In this document: one piece after another, positions 18,835-27,331 of the stretch
Layout: the number at the start of each line of letters is the position of its first letter
Position numbering within the stretch: position 1 is the stretch's first letter
Origin: Acidobacteriota bacterium
GTDB taxonomy: Bacteria > Acidobacteriota > Thermoanaerobaculia > Multivoradales > Multivoraceae
Length of the DNA stretch: 64,000 nt
NCBI GenBank assembly: GCA_029263415.1
Contig: JAJCXN010000056.1
Span: 62,001-126,000, forward strand
Direction: 5' to 3'
Notes under the pieces: model-generated
The model's database searches: none
The model's input: the letters and a program-made list of their open reading frames with translations, nothing else
Told to the model about the DNA's origin: nothing
Made by a program: the position numbers and the translations under genes

Positions 18835-20247
18835 TCATCGTTTCACGAGCGGGCTGACAAGCAAACCAACGATCGGTAGCGCGCTGCTCAGCAGGAGCGC
18901 TTGCGAGTAGGCACCGGTGACATCCTTAGACAAAGCGAAGAAAGCCGGACCGAGCGCACTGGCGATCACCAAGAACATGGTCATCATGCCCGAGATCGAC
19001 CCGAGGTAACGGCGACCAAAGAGACGCGGGAGCGCTGCAACAGTGAGCGGACCATAGCAACCGCCGGCGATTCCCCAACCCGCGACCATGACCCACCTCC
19101 AGACTGGATCTTGAAGATTGGTCGCTGCAAAGAACGCAACTGCCTCACCGATCAACATGAGTTGTACCAACCGCACAATCGGCACACGGTCCACCAAGTA
19201 GCCAACGAAGAATCCGAGCAGTACACTGACGAAGGAAATGGGTATGAACAGGCCCACGGCTTTGCTTGCATCCAAGCCGTTCAACGCTCCCAGATCAACG
19301 ATATGAAAAGTCAAGGCAGTTCCTACCAGCGCTTGGATCGCGATCGCGCCGGTCAGCAACCAAAAGTCGAGAGTGCGCATAGCCTCTGAGCGCGTCGCGT
19401 TAAAATCTAGAGGAGCCTCAGAGGTAACAGCGCCTCCGCCAACATCCCAGCCCTCGATCTCGAGCTCGGAGATCTCGGCTCTTCCTTCGGCTTTCAGACC
19501 TGTGGTCGAAGACAATGGACTCGAAGACAATGCGCCGTTCGCCGGTAGCGCCACCCCATCGACACACTGCCCGATGTCCTCCGGTCGATCGCGGAAGAAG
19601 ACAACAGCGATCACTCCCACGACCAGTACTACGATGCCCATCTCCCGCCATGCCTCGCGCCAGCCGGAACTGTTGATCCACGCCAACAACAGCACCGGCG
19701 CCAGGGAGAAACCGAAACTAATAAAGGCTCCCGAACTAGCGGCCACTAGCCCTCGACGCTGATCGAACCAACGCCCCATCATTGTTCGACTAGCGAGCGT
19801 CAGTAGTCCTTGACCAGAGAACCTCAAGAACAGGAACGTCACCGCAAAGAACGCCGGCGCGGCCCACGCGCCACCCAGGGGCTCACCTAGTACTTTGCTG
19901 AACCTGGCGACCGCAACATCGCTGAATGACAGCAGCCACAGGGTCGCGCACAACGCCAAGCACGCGCACAGGGCCACTGGGCGCACACCATAGCGATCGA
20001 TCCACTGACCACCCCACGGCAACAGCAGTCCACTGAGGACTGTACCAACGAGGTAAGCGTTGCTAAACGCCAGACGAGAGGCTCCGGTCGCACCAAGAAC
20101 CGAGTCGGTGAACACACTCAGTCCCATGGTCTGGCCCGGGATACTGGCTAGTACTCCGATCGTCGATAGTCCGACGATCATCCAACCATAGAAGAACGGA
20201 AGCCGCCCGGGATCGAACGGGAATCGCGGTCCTAACAGGGTCTTCAT
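18835..20247 (-). CDS. Major facilitator superfamily transporter
   Basis: This is an inner-membrane transporter with about twelve hydrophobic segments over 470 residues. It begins PFFYGWMIVGLSTIGV, the opening typical of the oxalate/formate and monocarboxylate-like branch of the MFS. The loop-2/3 signature appears as GGQWIDRYGVRP. A charged cytoplasmic loop of about 60 residues (around EIEGWDVGGG) splits the two six-helix halves. It lies between nth and the GMC oxidoreductase on one strand, with gaps of 18 and 76 bases. It may import the oxidoreductase substrate. Confidence 0.92.
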   Translation of the reverse strand: MKTLLGPRFPFDPGRLPFFYGWMIVGLSTIGVLASIPGQTMGLSVFTDSVLGATGASRLAFSNAYLVGTVLSGLLLPWGGQWIDRYGVRPVALCACLALCATLWLLSFSDVAVARFSKVLGEPLGGAWAAPAFFAVTFLFLRFSGQGLLTLASRTMMGRWFDQRRGLVAASSGAFISFGFSLAPVLLLAWINSSGWREAWREMGIVVLVVGVIAVVFFRDRPEDIGQCVDGVALPANGALSSSPLSSTTGLKAEGRAEISELEIEGWDVGGGAVTSEAPLDFNATRSEAMRTLDFWLLTGAIAIQALVGTALTFHIVDLGALNGLDASKAVGLFIPISFVSVLLGFFVGYLVDRVPIVRLVQLMLIGEAVAFFAATNLQDPVWRWVMVAGWGIAGGCYGPLTVAALPRLFGRRYLGSISGMMTMFLVIASALGPAFFALSKDVTGAYSQALLLSSALPIVGLLVSPLVKR

Positions 20248-20265
20248 CGATGGCTCATCGGAACT

Positions 20266-20946
20266 TCATCGACTGCGCTCAACGCCCAACCGAGGACAGC
20301 GGTGCGCTAGCGGGCACTCCGTGCACTTGGGACTCAGTGGCACGCAGATCTGTTGTCCTAGGCTGACCAGGGTCTTGTTGAGATCGATCCAATAGCGTTT
20401 GGGCAGTTTATCCCTGAGCGCCCACTCGGTCTGCTCGGGAGTGTTGGTACGGACATAACCCCATAGGTTGCAGATCCGATGCACATGCGTATCGACACAG
20501 ATCGCATGCTTCTTGAAAGCTTCGGTGAGCACCAGGTTCGCGGTCTTGCGACCGACACCCGGCAACTGCACCAACTCGTCAATGGTGTCGGGAACGACAC
20601 CGCCAAATTCGTCGCGCAGCATCCTGCCGGTCATCTTGAGATTCTTTGCTTTGGTGCGGTAAAAGCCAACCGGAAAGATCAGCTTCTCGAGCCGAGCAAT
20701 GGCGAGTTGCGCCAGCGCCTCCGGGTCAGGTGCGACCTTGAACAATCGGTGTGAGGCCGCAGCTGTGGTCTCGTCCTTGGTGCGCGCCGAGAGCAGTGTC
20801 GAGATCAGTACTCGATATGGATCCTGGCTGCCTTCGGCGATCAGAGTGACCACCGGCGGTGCTGTGTCCCGCAGCGCATGCTGGATCACGCGCAACATCG
20901 ACCCGATCCGCCGGTTGTCGATCAGCGCGATCGGCCCCGGTGTCAT
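20266..20946 (-). CDS. nth: Endonuclease III
   Basis: Nth is a DNA glycosylase/AP lyase that removes oxidised pyrimidines in base excision repair. The helix-hairpin-helix LPGVGRKTANLVL carries the catalytic Lys, and VDTHVHRI the catalytic Asp. The [4Fe-4S] cluster loop has the exact C-x6-C-x2-C-x5-C spacing in CVPLSPKCTECPLAHRC. At 226 residues the length is normal. It is the first gene of a same-strand run nth, MFS, GMC. Confidence 0.96.
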   Translation of the reverse strand: MTPGPIALIDNRRIGSMLRVIQHALRDTAPPVVTLIAEGSQDPYRVLISTLLSARTKDETTAAASHRLFKVAPDPEALAQLAIARLEKLIFPVGFYRTKAKNLKMTGRMLRDEFGGVVPDTIDELVQLPGVGRKTANLVLTEAFKKHAICVDTHVHRICNLWGYVRTNTPEQTEWALRDKLPKRYWIDLNKTLVSLGQQICVPLSPKCTECPLAHRCPRLGVERSR

Positions 20947-21039
20947 CGTTGACCGAGCGACGCGCTTGTGCAGGCTCCGGTGCTCAGGCGTGCGGTGGGC
21001 GCCGAGTCGCTTGCGGCGTGGAACAATTCCAGCAGGCTC

Positions 21040-22032
21040 TTAAGCAAGAAAGTCGACCTCCGTGCCGATCCCTTGCTTGCGGGCCTGCTCGACCACCATG
21101 CGAGCGAGTGCAACGTCCTGGACAGCCAAGCCGGTCGAATCGAACACTGTGATCTCTTGCGCGGTCTCGCGACCCGGCTTGAACCCAGCGCAGATCGTGC
21201 CCAGCGTTCCATGGATCGCTTCAGGTTCGAGTACGCCCTGCTCGAGCGGCACATTCACCTCGCCACTGTGTCCGGCCTGTTCGTAGTCATCGACCACCAC
21301 CTTGCCCTCTAGGAGGATCGCAGCCTCGAGTTCCTGCTTGCCCGGCGCATCAGCACCCATGGCGTTGATGTGGGCTCCGGGCTTCACCCAATCCCGCCTA
21401 ACGACCGGTGTCCGGCTCGGTGTGGCACAGCAGACGATGTCGCAACCACTTGCATGCTCGACTGAGACAGCCTGGCCTGAAACCTCTTCGGCAAAGGCGA
21501 CAGCAGCGTCCTGTTTGCGATCTGACGCAAATACCTCGAGCTCCGGAAACACCACTTGCAATGCGCTCAACATGGTGCGCGCCTGCACCCCTGAACCAAC
21601 GAATCCAACCGTGCGTGCATCGTCTCTCGCGAGATACTTTGCTGCGACTGCGGCCGCGGCACCGGTGCGAGCCGCGGTGAGAAAAGTCGCGTCGAGCACC
21701 GCTAGAGGCTGCGCTGTTTCAGGATCGCTCAAGATGTACATGCCCAACACCGCAGGCAGACCGTGCTTTTCGGGATTGCGAGGGTGGGAGTTGACCCACT
21801 TCACGCCGGCTGAGCCGTCAAAGTAGGCGGGCATGGCCCGAAAGTCGCCGTGATAGCGCGGCAGATCCAAATAGACCTTCACCGGCATCTGCGTTTGATC
21901 CTGCCCGTGCGCTACAAACGCTTTTTCGATCGCGGGCACGGCCAGCGACATGTTCATCAGCGAACGGACTTCGCTCTGGGTGAGTACCAAGGTCAATCGA
22001 GTCTCCTTGCCATCACGCTGACGGAGCGCCAT
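21040..22032 (-). CDS. Ornithine cyclodeaminase / alanine dehydrogenase family enzyme
   Basis: This NAD(P)-dependent enzyme belongs to the mu-crystallin family, whose members act on amino acids such as ornithine, alanine or imines. The Rossmann motif is GFVGSGVQARTML; the substrate-side segments GVKWVNSHPRNP and NAMGADAPGKQEL follow the family, and the latter suits the alanine-dehydrogenase-like branch. The track ATG at 22032 overlaps the upstream Nudix gene by 20 bases. A TTG at 21996 (before TLVLTQSEV) is an alternative start. The two genes are probably co-transcribed. Substrate not certain. Confidence 0.88.
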   Translation of the reverse strand: MALRQRDGKETRLTLVLTQSEVRSLMNMSLAVPAIEKAFVAHGQDQTQMPVKVYLDLPRYHGDFRAMPAYFDGSAGVKWVNSHPRNPEKHGLPAVLGMYILSDPETAQPLAVLDATFLTAARTGAAAAVAAKYLARDDARTVGFVGSGVQARTMLSALQVVFPELEVFASDRKQDAAVAFAEEVSGQAVSVEHASGCDIVCCATPSRTPVVRRDWVKPGAHINAMGADAPGKQELEAAILLEGKVVVDDYEQAGHSGEVNVPLEQGVLEPEAIHGTLGTICAGFKPGRETAQEITVFDSTGLAVQDVALARMVVEQARKQGIGTEVDFLA

Positions 22033-22561
22033 CGGTATCCGCAGAGCGTGGATCAGTAGGACTGAAATCGAGCTCCCCAGCGGCTCGTTTTCTCAATAGG
22101 TGTTTGCTCAGTTGCTGTAGGAAGCGCAGCTGAGCCGGGTGGACCTTATCCTTCGCCTCGCCCAAGGTGAAGAATCCGAAGCGATCGATCTCGGGAACTT
22201 CGATCACCGCGCCCGACTTGGGCGGCCACTCGATCTCGAACGTATTGCTCTGGAGCTCGTCCGGGTCACAGCTACCCTCTAGGGCCCATGCGATGACTAC
22301 CTTTCCACTCTTGTACCGAATCTCACCGAGCGGAATATAGGACTCAAGGTCCCGAGGCACGCGTTGGATGCCAGTCTCTTCTTTGAACTCCCGGCACGCC
22401 GCATGAAACGTATCTTCGCCCTCTTCCACCATCCCCTTTAGCAATGTCCATGTGCCCTCGTCCTTGTTGCGATAGAAAGGACCACCGGGATGCCCCAGCA
22501 GAACTTCGAGATTCTGGTCGGTCAAGCGGTACATCAGGATCCCCGCACTCAGTTTGGACAA
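22013..22561 (-). CDS. Nudix hydrolase, TTG start with strong ribosome site
   Basis: The Nudix box is complete: G, five residues, E, seven residues, then REFKEETGI, within KGMVEEGEDTFHAACREF. Such enzymes hydrolyse nucleoside diphosphate-linked compounds. The fold matches predicted NTP pyrophosphohydrolases that begin SAGILMYR. The track frame starts at 22672, but the 37-residue leader is implausible. The TTG at 22561 follows GGAAGGAGG with six bases between, an excellent ribosome site, and gives a 182-residue protein starting MSKLSAG. The C-terminal region contains AKDKVHPAQLRFLQQL. It diverges from the esterase gene at 22637. Confidence 0.9.
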   Translation of the reverse strand: MSKLSAGILMYRLTDQNLEVLLGHPGGPFYRNKDEGTWTLLKGMVEEGEDTFHAACREFKEETGIQRVPRDLESYIPLGEIRYKSGKVVIAWALEGSCDPDELQSNTFEIEWPPKSGAVIEVPEIDRFGFFTLGEAKDKVHPAQLRFLQQLSKHLLRKRAAGELDFSPTDPRSADTDGAPSA

Positions 22562-22636
22562 GACTCGCCTCCTTCCGCTTCGGTCCGATTTCCGGCGGGG
22601 AGGTGCTCCCGGCCATTGACCAAGAGACCTTAGACC

Positions 22637-23557
22637 ATGATTCAGCACATGCCCACCCACAGTGAAGAGCACCCGGTCCTCGACAAGATCATTGAGACGC
22701 TACGCGCCCAACGCCAGGTCAAGGGTGCCACTTGGGCCCAACGACGCTTGGCGATGGAAGCCGTGCAAGCACAGCTAGCTTTGCCGAAATCGGTGACGGT
22801 CGAGGCCACCAAGGCGGGCGGCGTCAAGGCTGCTTGGATCAGACCGTCTACCTCCGAAGCGGCTGACCGAGCCGTCATTCTGTACCTGCACGGCGGCGGC
22901 TACGTATTGGGATCGATCACCACCCTCCGCGAGGCAATAGGACGGTTGGCGGTGGCGACCAACGCCAACATGCTCGGCGTGGACTATCGGCTAGCTCCCG
23001 AGAACCCCTTCCCTGCCGCCGTCGACGACGCTGCGGCCGCGTATCGTTGGCTCCTGTCTCAAGGAACGCCCGCAAACCGGATCATCGTCGCCGGCGACTC
23101 AGCGGGCGGCGGCCTTGCGGTGGCGACCTTGCTGCGCCTCCGTGAATCAGGCGACCCGATGCCCGCCGGTGCGGTCCTGTTGTCACCGTGGGTCGATCTA
23201 ACCTCAAGCGGCGAATCCCTGACAACACGCAAAGACGCGGATCCGATGGTCGGCGAACAAGGCCTTGTTGAGATGGCCAACGCATATGCCGCGGGGCGCT
23301 TGCACGACTCGGAAGCGTCACCGCTGTTCGCTGAACTTTCGGGACTACCACCTTGCCTGATCCACGTTGGTGATGCTGAGGTGTTGCTTGACGATTCGCT
23401 CCGACTCGCCCAAGCCCTCCGAGACGCGGGCGGCGACGCCAAAGTCGAGGTCTGGGATCGCATGATCCACGTCTTCCAGGCCTTCCCACAACTCCCGGAA
23501 GCCGCTCAATCTCTGGAACGGATCGGCACCTTTGTCAACGAGCAGATCGGGCACTAG
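22637..23557 (+). CDS. Alpha/beta hydrolase, hormone-sensitive lipase (HSL) family
   Basis: This is a cytosolic esterase/lipase of the HSL (family IV) type. The hallmark oxyanion motif is LHGGGYVLGS and the nucleophile elbow GDSAGGGLA. The family segment DYRLAPENPFPAA is present, with a catalytic Asp near LLDDS and a His in MIHVFQ. It has 306 residues, the usual size. Two Met codons near the start (MIQHM) are both possible. It probably cleaves short acyl esters; the true substrate is unknown. Confidence 0.93.
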   Translation: MIQHMPTHSEEHPVLDKIIETLRAQRQVKGATWAQRRLAMEAVQAQLALPKSVTVEATKAGGVKAAWIRPSTSEAADRAVILYLHGGGYVLGSITTLREAIGRLAVATNANMLGVDYRLAPENPFPAAVDDAAAAYRWLLSQGTPANRIIVAGDSAGGGLAVATLLRLRESGDPMPAGAVLLSPWVDLTSSGESLTTRKDADPMVGEQGLVEMANAYAAGRLHDSEASPLFAELSGLPPCLIHVGDAEVLLDDSLRLAQALRDAGGDAKVEVWDRMIHVFQAFPQLPEAAQSLERIGTFVNEQIGH

Positions 23558-23654
23558 GAGGCACGTTTCTTGGCTCGAACGTCCCTTCGGTCGAGTAAAA
23601 CAAGGCGCAAACAATAGCTAAAATGCTATTCCCCGACCTTTGGAGATCACTGCT

Positions 23655-25082
23655 ATGCATACCAATTCAGAAGCCCGCTCCAACGCCGCGCGTCAGCGAG
23701 TGTTCTGCTGCTTGACGCTTGTGTACGCCGTCGTCGCCAGCGCTGCCGTCGCTCAGCCAGGCGGCTATACGGGCCCCAACGTGGAGGTCACGGAAGGTCC
23801 AGATATCACCGTCTGGAACATCGCTAGTGCCATGAGCTACGGTCCGGTTGGCAGCATCCGCGCCTATTCGGTTGGCACCGACTCCTGCAACATCGGTAGC
23901 GTCGACGCCAAGTGGTGCGATGTCGCCAACCAAGCCAACTGCATGGCGCAACCCGGATGGGACATCGCCGATCACCCGGTGATTTCACAAAACCTCTATC
24001 GCCTGCGCACCAACGGCGAGAACGGCGCGTTCCGACAGATCGGCCAGGGTTGGCTAAAGCATGGTTTCAACTCAACCAACACCACTCGATCCGACTGTCG
24101 AGGCAACATCGGAGGTGTGCCCCAGTCTTGCCCGAGCACGCCCGGGGGCGCATCGCTGGTGGTCGGCTGCACTGATTTCTACAGCGCCGGAACCAACGCC
24201 GCTCAATCCATGGCACCACGCTCTGAAATGATCAGCGCTGCTGGCGGTGATTTTCCAACCAACTACACACAGCCAGGTGGAGGCGGGTTCAGCGCCATTG
24301 AAGGTCGCATGCAAGCAGAAGAGGTCGATATCGACCCCTCTGAGGCCGCCAACGTGGGAGCTGATTACTGGGTCGAAGCGCACTACCTCACCGAAGACGA
24401 CGCGACGTTTGCTGGCTACGGCACCGGTGATGAGCGCAACGGACGCAATGGCCTCAACAATGCGTCCTACCGTCGGGTGACGTTCAGCGGAGGGTTCACC
24501 TTGACAGTTGACGGCTCGACACCAACCCAACGCGAGGCTCCAGCAATCTACGCATGGAAAGCACAAGACCCCGAGGTCGAGATCATCGAGTTCGATCTCG
24601 ACACCACCCCTACCCAGCGCTTCCACATCGCCTACAAGGTCACCGACTTGCCGGTTCGAAGCGGCGCCCCGCTGGTGCACACTGAAGTGGTCGTGCACAA
24701 CATGAACTCTGATCGCTCCGCTCGAGCGCTCGAGATCCAGTTTCCTGCCGACTCCACGATCAGTAGTCAAGGCTTCCACGACGTCGACTCTCACTCAGGG
24801 GAGCCCTACTCGGTTACCGATTGGGCCATGCCCGTGGTCGCCAACACCGTGCGCTGGGAGACCGAGACCCACGCCACCAACATCAACGCAAACGCCCTGC
24901 GCTGGGGCACCGCATATACGTTCTGGTTCGACTCCACTCAAGACCCGCGTGATGCTTCTTGGACGCTCGAACTGTTCACACCTGGTACACCACAGCAGGT
25001 GACGATTCCGATCGGCAATGTTCTGTTTGCGGATAATTTTGAGTCCGGCACCACAGCAGCTTGGACGTCGGTCACTCCGTAG
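23655..25082 (+). CDS. Unknown secreted protein with FESG-type C-terminal tail
   Basis: The ATG at 23655 follows GGAG by nine bases; the track TTG is not needed. A signal peptide is clear: a basic N-region, the core VFCCLTLVYAVVASAAV and a likely cleavage after AVAQ. The mature part (about 445 residues) is rich in Asn, Thr, Ser and Gly, has several cysteines, and reads like a beta-rich extracellular protein. Its early region contains WNIASAMSYGPVGSIRAYSVG. No enzyme motif was found. It ends LFADNFESGTTAAWTSVTP, closely like the tail of the subtilase at 7443, so the two may share a surface or export fate. I do not recognise the main body. Confidence 0.85.
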   Translation: MHTNSEARSNAARQRVFCCLTLVYAVVASAAVAQPGGYTGPNVEVTEGPDITVWNIASAMSYGPVGSIRAYSVGTDSCNIGSVDAKWCDVANQANCMAQPGWDIADHPVISQNLYRLRTNGENGAFRQIGQGWLKHGFNSTNTTRSDCRGNIGGVPQSCPSTPGGASLVVGCTDFYSAGTNAAQSMAPRSEMISAAGGDFPTNYTQPGGGGFSAIEGRMQAEEVDIDPSEAANVGADYWVEAHYLTEDDATFAGYGTGDERNGRNGLNNASYRRVTFSGGFTLTVDGSTPTQREAPAIYAWKAQDPEVEIIEFDLDTTPTQRFHIAYKVTDLPVRSGAPLVHTEVVVHNMNSDRSARALEIQFPADSTISSQGFHDVDSHSGEPYSVTDWAMPVVANTVRWETETHATNINANALRWGTAYTFWFDSTQDPRDASWTLELFTPGTPQQVTIPIGNVLFADNFESGTTAAWTSVTP

Positions 25083-25145
25083 TTCGGCCACGCCGTAGTT
25101 GCTGCGCTCCTTAGGGTTCACAAGCGGCTAGCAACTCCATCTGAT

Positions 25146-25162
25146 ACCGGCAGCCTGCCGGT
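25146..25162 (+). terminator. Possible terminator hairpin after the secreted protein gene
   Basis: ACCGGCA, a GCC loop and TGCCGGT form a perfect 7-bp stem 64 bases past the stop codon. No T-tract follows, so termination is only a guess. Confidence 0.3.
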
Positions 25163-25229
25163 CTGGTCCCTGGTCGCAATCTTGCCGTTGGCCACAACGA
25201 AGATTCACATCGCACCATAGACTCGGCCC

Positions 25230-27194
25230 ATGCCAGCCCTCCCCATTCTCCAATCACCAGCGGGCACGTCGCGCATTCGCCCGTCCAAGACCTCGAAGTG
25301 GCGTGCGGGCGTACTGGTGGTCTTTCACTTGTTGATCGCCGCTCACATCACCTATTGGATGGTGCGCGGCAGTGCTATCACTCCGGTAGAGCCGTCTGAG
25401 GCCGTCGCATTCTCGCGAGCAGGCGTCGTCAACGCCGGACTGATCTTCTTCGCAACGACCATCGCACTGACTGCGGTCTTTGGACGCTTCTTCTGTGGCT
25501 GGGCCTGTCACTTGGTTGCTCTGCAGGATGCATCGCGCTGGTTGCTCGAGAAGTTCGGGCGGAGACCTGCCCCGCTGCGTGCTCGATTCCTGGGTTGGGT
25601 TCCCATGATCTCGTTTCTCTACCTCTTCATCTACCCGCTCTATCAGAGGCTTGGCGCGGGAGACCCGCTGTTCAGCGGCACCACGGAGATGGTGACCACA
25701 GACTTTTGGGGTCGATTCCCGGGCTGGGCCCTCGCACTGCTGACCTTCTTCATCTGCGGCTTCGCAATCATCTACTTTCTTGGCGCCAAGGGCTTTTGCA
25801 CCTACGCTTGTCCCTACGGAGCAGCGTTTGCCGCCGCGGACCGAGTATCGCCGATGCGTATCCGCGTCACCGACGCGTGCGAAGGATGCGGTCACTGCAC
25901 CGCCGTGTGCACCTCTAACGTTCGCGTTCACGAAGAGGTGCGTGACTTTGGAATGGTGACCAGCGCCGGATGTATGAAGTGCATGGACTGCGTCTCCGTG
26001 TGTCCCAACGACGCCTTGTTCTACGGCTTTGGGACCATTCCTCTGTTGGCCAAGCGCCGAGCCGAGAAACCGGGTCCTGAAGCCAACAAGAACTATTCGC
26101 TACCGCTGTGGGAAGAGCTGCTGCTAGCCCTTGCGGGGTTCGCAGGCTATTTGACCTTCCGTGGCCTTTATGGCGCGGTGCCGATCCTGATGGCCCTCGG
26201 AACAGCGGCCATCTTTGCCTTCCTTGCGCTCTTGACGGCGCGCCTCATCGTCCATCCGCACGCGGCCTTCAAGGGGTGGCGACTCAAACGGAACGGCGAA
26301 CTGCTCCGCGCTGGACGGTTCGCGGTTGTCCTGCTGCTGGCAGCGCATCTCTTCTGGGCCCATTCGGCGTTCATGCGCTGGACCCTCAAAGCAGCTGAGC
26401 ACGGCTACTTCCAAACAGTCCTGTTGCGATCCGCGTCGCTCAACTTGGCTCAGCAGACACCAAACGCGGCGAACCTTGAGTTTCCTCAGCAGGTGCTCGA
26501 ACGATACCGGACACTCGAACGCTGGGGGCTCGCGCGCACGATGGGCCTTAGCGCACGCCAAGCCTCTCTGGCTCTGGTCGTGGGAGACCTGAGCACTGCA
26601 ACCCTACAAGCCGAACTCTCAATCGACCGAGGCGAGTTCCTGGAAGACGCCAGTATGGTGTTGGCCACCGCCCAAGCTCGGTCTGGAGCGTTCGCTGCGG
26701 CCTCGGAGCACTATCAAGTAGTCACTCAATCCTGGCCTGGCAACCTCCAGGCCCACCTCGGTCATGGCCTCATGCTGGCGGAGCTCGGCCGTTTCCAAGA
26801 GGCAGCAGTAGCGTTCAGTGAGGGCTTAAAGATGCAGCCCAGTTCCCCGGAGCTGCGCTACAACCTGGCCCTTGCCTCGGCCTACAGCGGCGACCTTGAC
26901 GCAGCGATTCATTGGTTCGAGCAAACCCTCCATGTAGCACCCGATCACCAGCAAGCAAGCGACAATCTCGCCGGCAGTTATGCCCAGCTCGGCCGCTTCC
27001 AGGAGGCGCGCGAACACCTCTTAGCGGCCATCGAGAACGGCGACGCTCCTGTGTCGACACACCTGCTCCTTGCGCAAGTACTGCTCGAACTCAACCTTGC
27101 TCCCCAGGCGCGAACTCAGATCGAGAACGCGCTTAGCCTCGAACCCAACTCTCGAGAAGCCAACCAATTACTCCAAGCACTGAGCAATCGCTGA
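25230..27194 (+). CDS. Membrane 4Fe-4S protein (NapH/MauN-like) fused to TPR repeats
   Basis: The N-terminal 370 residues form a polytopic membrane ferredoxin-like electron carrier. They carry GRFFCGWAC, GFCTYACPYG and two ferredoxin-type clusters, CEGCGHCTAVC and CMKCMDCVSVCP, between hydrophobic helices. This matches the NapH/MauN/CcoG group, which passes electrons across the inner membrane. The C-terminal 250 or so residues, after a last membrane helix near residue 375, are TPR repeats (for example LGHGLMLAELGRFQEAAVAF). The TPR part probably docks a partner. No nap, mau or cco gene is nearby, so the redox partner is unknown. It is followed by the P450-reductase gene on the same strand. 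Confidence 0.9.
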   Translation: MPALPILQSPAGTSRIRPSKTSKWRAGVLVVFHLLIAAHITYWMVRGSAITPVEPSEAVAFSRAGVVNAGLIFFATTIALTAVFGRFFCGWACHLVALQDASRWLLEKFGRRPAPLRARFLGWVPMISFLYLFIYPLYQRLGAGDPLFSGTTEMVTTDFWGRFPGWALALLTFFICGFAIIYFLGAKGFCTYACPYGAAFAAADRVSPMRIRVTDACEGCGHCTAVCTSNVRVHEEVRDFGMVTSAGCMKCMDCVSVCPNDALFYGFGTIPLLAKRRAEKPGPEANKNYSLPLWEELLLALAGFAGYLTFRGLYGAVPILMALGTAAIFAFLALLTARLIVHPHAAFKGWRLKRNGELLRAGRFAVVLLLAAHLFWAHSAFMRWTLKAAEHGYFQTVLLRSASLNLAQQTPNAANLEFPQQVLERYRTLERWGLARTMGLSARQASLALVVGDLSTATLQAELSIDRGEFLEDASMVLATAQARSGAFAAASEHYQVVTQSWPGNLQAHLGHGLMLAELGRFQEAAVAFSEGLKMQPSSPELRYNLALASAYSGDLDAAIHWFEQTLHVAPDHQQASDNLAGSYAQLGRFQEAREHLLAAIENGDAPVSTHLLLAQVLLELNLAPQARTQIENALSLEPNSREANQLLQALSNR

Positions 27195-27223
27195 CGTTCG
27201 TCACACCACTGGCTATCGCGCGC

Positions 27224-27244
27224 GAGGCCGCTTGTAGCAGCCTC
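27224..27244 (+). terminator. Weak candidate terminator before the P450 gene
   Basis: GAGGC and GCCTC form a 5-bp stem around an 11-base loop with further G-C pairing, followed by ATTTAT. The stem is short and the T-tract broken. It would separate the Fe-S/TPR transcript from the P450 gene. Confidence 0.3.
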
Positions 27245-27331
27245 ATTTATCCGTCTTCAATGCGAAGTCAATAGTCAATACACGATCAACACAACTAGCG
27301 TCCGCGACCTCCGGCGCTAGACTCTCGACCT

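Noticed and set aside
24072-24794. 240-residue - strand ORF
   Set aside because: It is antisense to the secreted protein gene, which has a signal peptide, a ribosome site and a recognisable tail.
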